From Jacaranda mimosifolia (lineage: Eukaryota > Streptophyta > Magnoliopsida > Lamiales > Bignoniaceae): 64,000 nucleotides of DNA. This document shows positions 59,211 through 64,000 of this stretch, in pieces. A program made the translations under genes and the position numbers. The stretch spans positions 12,923,001-12,987,000 of the forward strand of contig CM032126.1 in the NCBI GenBank assembly GCA_018894105.1. The letters are read 5' to 3'. The number at the start of each line of letters is the position of its first letter. Position 1 is the first letter of the stretch. The notes under the pieces are model-generated. The model did not search any database. It saw only the letters and a program-made list of their open reading frames with translations, and was not told where the DNA came from.

Positions 59211-59970
59211 TGAGGATGAAAATAGTATATCAGAGTATCAGGCTGAAATCCAGTCAAATGAACCAAGGGTGGTTGAGTAGAGTACTTCCAATATGTCAGG
59301 TCGAGTCATGCGATCAACAGAAAACGTCAGGCTAGCTGAGGTACCCTCGGCTAAGGCACTCCAACGCTCAGGTTAGTATAGATTAACTGGAGAATTGAGC
59401 AGCAGAGTGAGGGTTTTAAGATAAATATAACATACCTTGTTGAGGGTAAGCAATGGGGTATGTATAGCCTTCTCAGTGGGGCTAATATGACTTCGGTGCC
59501 CTTGCTGAGTAGGGAGGGCTCTTATACTTATCTAAGGGTTTTGAAGTCTTCTCCTACCTGTGTACTATTCCAGGTGGCGTAGCCTAGGACATGGTGGTAC
59601 ACTGGTGGTGCGTACTAGCCTAGTGCTACTGAAAAAAGGCAGTATTGTGGTGGCATGCACCATTAATGTGGGGGCACGCCGCCTGATAGAGCATTCAATG
59701 AGGCTGGGAGGTTATCATCCTGGCTCGACCTCGCTGGTCGAAACGAATACTGCTGCAAAACACCATCGCAGGCTCTAGTCGACAGGATGTAACCTTGTTG
59801 TGGTTCTGGGTCGACCAAGGTCTTGTCGCCAAGGTGAACATTGGTGTTCTACCACGATAGGTAAAACCTGTGAGGTCAAGTGTTGAGCGATAAACTAGAC
59901 TTGTTGGCAATTGGGCCGCTAGGCCCCATATTTCTATCCTGGGCTGGGCCCATTGGACCATCCCATATTA
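59211..59970 (-). repeat. 5' LTR of the Tat element
   Basis: About 760 bp. Its TATA box is mutated (CTATACATAC at about 59459-59467) relative to CTATAAATAC in the partner. The outer end reads TAATATGGG on the minus strand instead of TGATATGGG. Both changes suggest this copy can no longer drive transcription. Confidence 0.82.
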
Positions 59971-62641
59971 GGCACTTTGCCCTCTCTCGAACATTGGAAG
60001 TATGCGGAACAATTACCTAATATTTACAAAATTCTAACTTCCATGAATTATTTTGGAGATGTTGCACTGTGCTCCCTGATGTTTTAAAAAAATTGTAAGC
60101 CGCCTAAAGTGTTTTAAAATGAAAAACTTAGCATTAATTCCTTATTTTTATTGGATAAAGTGAAATGTTTTTGTCAAAAATTATTATCATATACAATATA
60201 TCGCTGGTTCAATTAATTTAAGTTATCTTAAAAGTATAAACAAATTTAATGATTATTTTTTTTTAAAATTAATATGTGCATGATAATTAAAATTTATTTT
60301 TAGAGTTGTATCACTAAATGATTGTTATGGAGTACTAATAAATTTGTGTTTATTTAGTTAATTAAATGTATAAGTGGTTTGAAGTTTTAATTTCAATAAG
60401 AATAAGATACGTGATGTTAATTGGTTGAATGTTGGCAACAGATAATGTAGATCTTAGTATTAGCATCATCTCTTTCATTTATTATTCTATTTAAATAGAA
60501 AATATATCAATATCATGTGCTAACAAATATGCATAATGTTACACTAATATAAAAGTTCATTGAGGTACAACTATATAATTAATTTTAATCATTTGATGTA
60601 TATAAACTAAATAAAACATAATCATATACTTAATACAAGATAGCTTAACTATCCATATATTGATAAATGAATATATAGTGAGTGATAATATTTGTTATAA
60701 AGTATTTTACTCTTTTCCACGAAAATAAGAATTTTATGACAAAAGAGCAACTTTTTATTTACGTAGTTAATTGTATATTGTATTAAAATTGATGAGGTAA
60801 AGTGCAACATACACAAAGTATTTTATCAATTCTGATAGAATATTTTGTTGGAAAATGGAATCAGAGAATATTCGAGCACCTTTAGTAAAGTTAAGGTAAT
60901 CGCTTCGCACACTTGCAATGATCAGAGTGCAAAATACAAATGATTCTATAAGTTGGGAGTCTCTGCTTTTTTCTATTTTTATCTAAAAGTATATAATCTT
61001 AATTATTTAATTATACTTGTTTCATGTTATTATATAAAATAATAGAATTAGAAAAATTGGAGAACGTAAAGTTGCAGATAAGATAACAATGGTTGAAGAA
61101 GAAATAGAGGGAGAAAAAGCATATGCATAGATAAGGAGGAAAAAATGACGAAAACTAATTTTTGAATGTAGTTATTTTAATCACTACAGTAAACACATAT
61201 CAAATAGTTAATTTAATAAAAATATTAATTACATTATATGATATGTAAACTTATATATATATTCTATCCTTTTGTGGCATTGTCTTTTAAATAACATCAT
61301 AATTAAATATGAGTAGCAATTGAAGCTAATTAATTACCTTTGAAATATAGTTATGTTGGTATGTTTAATAAAATACCATTATTTTGTTTATCACTGTTAA
61401 TCAATTGCCACTAAATATTATATTATAATAACATTTTTTATAACTATCATCATATTATTTTATTGTGTCATTATATATCGTAAAAGACTATTAAATTAAT
61501 CTCACTAAATTTCTTATGGTATTCTTTTTTCAAATGGCACCACGGTTAAATATGATAGCATTTTTTTAAAAACAGTTAATGGCACCATTTAAATGTTTTT
61601 GAGATATTTTTCACGTTTGCATGTCCAATCAAATGTCACAATTTATTATCGTGTACTAATCGAGCAATTTCTTTGAGTTTATTTTATCCAAAAAAAATTT
61701 TAAGAATTTTTTTTTTTGGGTTAATTTAAAATTTCTAAAGAGGCTTGCATGTTTTATTTACACAAATAATAAAAATCACTTTAGAAATTTATTATTGCAT
61801 GTACTGAAACCATTAAAAGAACACCGATAATTTATTGGGCACATTTTTAGTTAATAAATATTTTGTTCCTTTGATGATCAAAAAAATGAGCAGCAAAACA
61901 AGATAGAAATGGGGCTGTTATTATTATTAAGAAACGAATCGATTGGACTTATTACTAACCCTCTTTTGAAGCAATAACGCGTTGATCTAGTCGCTACCGG
62001 AATAATTTAAACGGAATTTCCCGAAAAATGAACTCCGAAAAGGTAGAGTCGAAATTACTATGCGAACGCTACTAGATATTATATTATATTAACATATTTT
62101 TACAATTATAACCGTATCACTTTTACTTGTATTATATTATAAAATACCACTAAATTAGTGCAACAAAATACTACTTTTGTTGCAGTAATACTTCTCTATT
62201 ACGACTTTTTAGCTTTTTGATTAAGTATATTTCTTCTATTTCAAAATTTTGTTTATTTTGGTGTCCAGTTAAATAAAAAAAAATTGATTATATTATTTAG
62301 TAATGATGTACTTAGGAAAATAGTTAAGATCTGTGATGAACAACACCATAAGACCAAAATAAAGCCAAGTATCGACATTTTATACGCATCTTATTGGAAC
62401 AGATTGATATACTACTTTCTGAAGCAATTGTTAGTCCAGCAAGAAGCCCAATAACCATTACATTGTGAACCCTTTTAATCAAATTAGACCCCCGACTGCA
62501 GTTTCACAAAAAGACTTATTTCCTCCAAAAACTGTTAAAAGAGTTAAATAACAAAAACAAGGCAACTTCTGCGACACAGCCTCATATCTATAGAGCCCAG
62601 GAAGCTAATGGATATGCATTTATACAACATTGCAGTGTTGT
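59971..62641. other. AT-rich intergenic region downstream of the PFK gene
   Basis: No coding frame or complete repeat was recognised in 2.7 kb. A segment around 60050-60130 (GATGTTGCACTGTGCTCCC) and one around 60800 (GGTAAAGTGCAACATAC) may be the two ends of a decayed MULE-like element, but no duplication supports it. The GC-richer bit at 61975-62070 is unexplained. Confidence 0.35.
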
Positions 62642-63934
62642 TTAGCATTCGACATTTTTATTCATCACTTCACCATCTGCAAAGCCATCGTCTAACAATG
62701 CAGGAGGTGGTTGCTCCTCGTTGCTAGTTTCGATAACATCTTTTGTACGCAAAAAACTTGGCTGATTGGTCGAAGATAGAAGCCTTGCCCACATTCTGTC
62801 TGTGATCACCACCTTGTTCTGTCTCTCATTTATCCGCTGCATAAACCATTAAGGACTCTATCTATATCAGTAACAGAATTCACATACACAGAAGTAATGA
62901 AATCTTTCCAAAGAACCACTCAGAAACTAGCAAACTTGACAAGACTTGAAGCTTTTTTGTGTGATGGAAAAACTCACATTGAAAGGTATATAAGCATGTC
63001 TGCCATTTACAGGCCCTACTGTGAAACCTGTATATCCTGCCATTGCTCCATGGACTGCACTTTGGGCAAGAAGAGTGCAGTACACATTGTCAGATGCATT
63101 GCTAGGAATAGCGCGAATCATGTACGTAGGATCTGTGACACAAACAAGAGCAAACACCCTGTCAGAGTAATTTTCTCCACCTTCACTTCATTTTTCACAA
63201 AAGCAGAGTACTAACTAACCTATATATTTGAGATTAATTGTCATCTTTCTTTGCTTAGAAAAGTGATCCTGCAAAAAAAACAAGAATTGCAAAATGTTTT
63301 TAGCAATCAGACATATACAAATCTGAATAAAACCTTAAACAGATATGAAAGGATGACATAAAAGATAGAAGTTAAGGTAGTCAGACCTTAATCCTTTGTG
63401 ATATCCACAGTCCAACATCTTGGAGAAGCTTGTTTCCAGAAGCATCTTGTTCATTTACAGACTTCAAACTCTCGGAAAGTAGTTCCTGCCCTGCACCTTC
63501 AGCTATGACAATCACCATATGTCCATTTTCTTTAAGTCGTTTCTCTATATATTCAAATAATCCTCCAGGTCCTTCAAGATAGAAAGGCGACTCCGGAATA
63601 AGGCAGCAGTCCACATCTCGACTGGCAAGGGTAGCATACATAGCTATAAATCCTGCAACCACCATATGCGTCACAATTGTCAAGGAACCCAAAAAGTAGA
63701 GAAGGTATGCACATAATAAGGATTTTCTAGCAACTAAGATCACTCACTTTTTCAGAAAGCAAATAATAAAACAAAAACAAAAAAGAAAATCTCAGAATGT
63801 ATACCGCTATATCTCCCCATTAATTTCACAAGGCCAATGCCATTCTCGATACTCGTAGCTTCAACATGTGCTGCATTGATAGCACGCTCCGCTTCCTCAA
63901 CAGCAGAATCAAAACCGAAAGACTTGTCAATTAT
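62642..63934 (-). CDS. ATP-dependent 6-phosphofructokinase, PFK3-like (C-terminal part; 5' beyond window)
   Basis: Minus-strand exons are 63934-63805, 63652-63387, 63268-63220, 63132-62978 and 62836-62642. All have GT-AG borders and join into 264 codons plus stop. The upstream exons are outside the window. The enzyme phosphorylates fructose 6-phosphate to the 1,6-bisphosphate in glycolysis. Key segments are [20 protein letters not shown] (conserved MGR substrate motif), [48 protein letters not shown] and [13 protein letters not shown], then [10 protein letters not shown]. It ends after [19 protein letters not shown] with an acidic tail. These match the plant PFK group typified by Arabidopsis PFK3, most members of which are cytosolic. 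The location here cannot be judged without the N-terminus. No coding defect is seen. Confidence 0.93.
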
Positions 63935-64000
63935 CTGCAGAGGGAGACAATGTGGCATAGAACATATCAGTTAGTGCTATCACATAGTTTTGAAGAATCA

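Larger units (their letters stand above)
49384..59970 (-). mobile_element. Ty3/gypsy LTR retrotransposon, Tat type, with antisense extra gene
   Basis: LTRs at 49384-50179 and 59211-59970 enclose, on the minus strand, gag, protease, reverse transcriptase, a partial RNase H and integrase. On the + strand, between integrase and the 3' LTR, lies an extra gene (50573-53080). The order, the MVNTR start of gag, the GCACCGTCTGTGGGAA primer region and the antisense gene all fit the Tat/Retand group. LTRs differ at many positions, mostly transitions, so the insertion is old. No matching target duplication was found at the ends. Every reading frame carries stops. Confidence 0.88.

Noticed and set aside
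49370..59985. Target duplication for the Tat element
   Set aside because: Flanks on the two sides (AAGGG or ATACT against GGCAC) do not match under any border I tried.
1..64000. Bacterial-type systems, CRISPR arrays, tRNA and rRNA genes
   Set aside because: Regular spacing was seen only in the two retroelement arrays, which have no spacers. No cloverleaf or ribosomal sequence was recognised by eye; a tRNA scan was not possible.

Overview
This is nuclear DNA of a flowering plant, most likely a eudicot. The evidence is the AT-rich sequence, intron-split genes with GT-AG borders, plant-type protein families, and heavy interleaving of plant transposons. I cannot name the species.

Three ordinary genes can be built exon by exon. 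(1) A gamma-glutamyltransferase of the plant vacuolar type lies on the + strand at 18450-21907, with seven exons and about 623 residues. (2) The AP-4 adaptor sigma subunit lies on the - strand at 23652-28574, with four exons and 143 residues. It is convergent with the first gene, and the gap between them holds two small Tourist-like MITEs. (3) The 3' half of an ATP-dependent 6-phosphofructokinase of the PFK3 type lies on the - strand at 62642-63934, with five exons; its 5' part is beyond the right edge.

The rest is mostly layered mobile DNA.
- 0.7-3.2 kb: 5' end of a Ty1/copia element on the - strand (gag, primer site, LTR).
- 3.5-4.7 kb: MULE-like element.
- 5.9-6.3 kb: Tourist-like MITE.
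- 7.0-8.6 kb: LINE debris.
- 9.7-11.3 kb: a MITE of the same family, itself split by two different MITEs.
- 11.7-15.6 kb: complete gag-only LTR retrotransposon with a perfect target duplication.
- 15.7-16.4 kb: palindromic CACTA element.
- 16.7-17.7 kb: non-autonomous hAT element with a perfect 8-bp duplication.
- 28.9-37.5 kb: hAT-like elements, three copies of one CAGTGTTCG-type family, and decayed Ty3/gypsy gag-protease.
- 40.1-43.4 kb: CACTA transposase pseudogene and a large MULE-like element.
- 44.8-48.9 kb: decayed L1-type LINE.
- 49.4-60.0 kb: Ty3/gypsy element of Tat type on the - strand, carrying an opposite-strand extra gene and an 83-bp tandem array.

Target-site duplications give a relative order for several insertions. 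Most transposon genes are visibly broken by stops or frameshifts. All calls come from reading the sequence; no database search was run. The most interesting points are the gag-only element, the antisense gene and tandem arrays in LTR elements, the long CACTA hairpin, and the nested MITEs.
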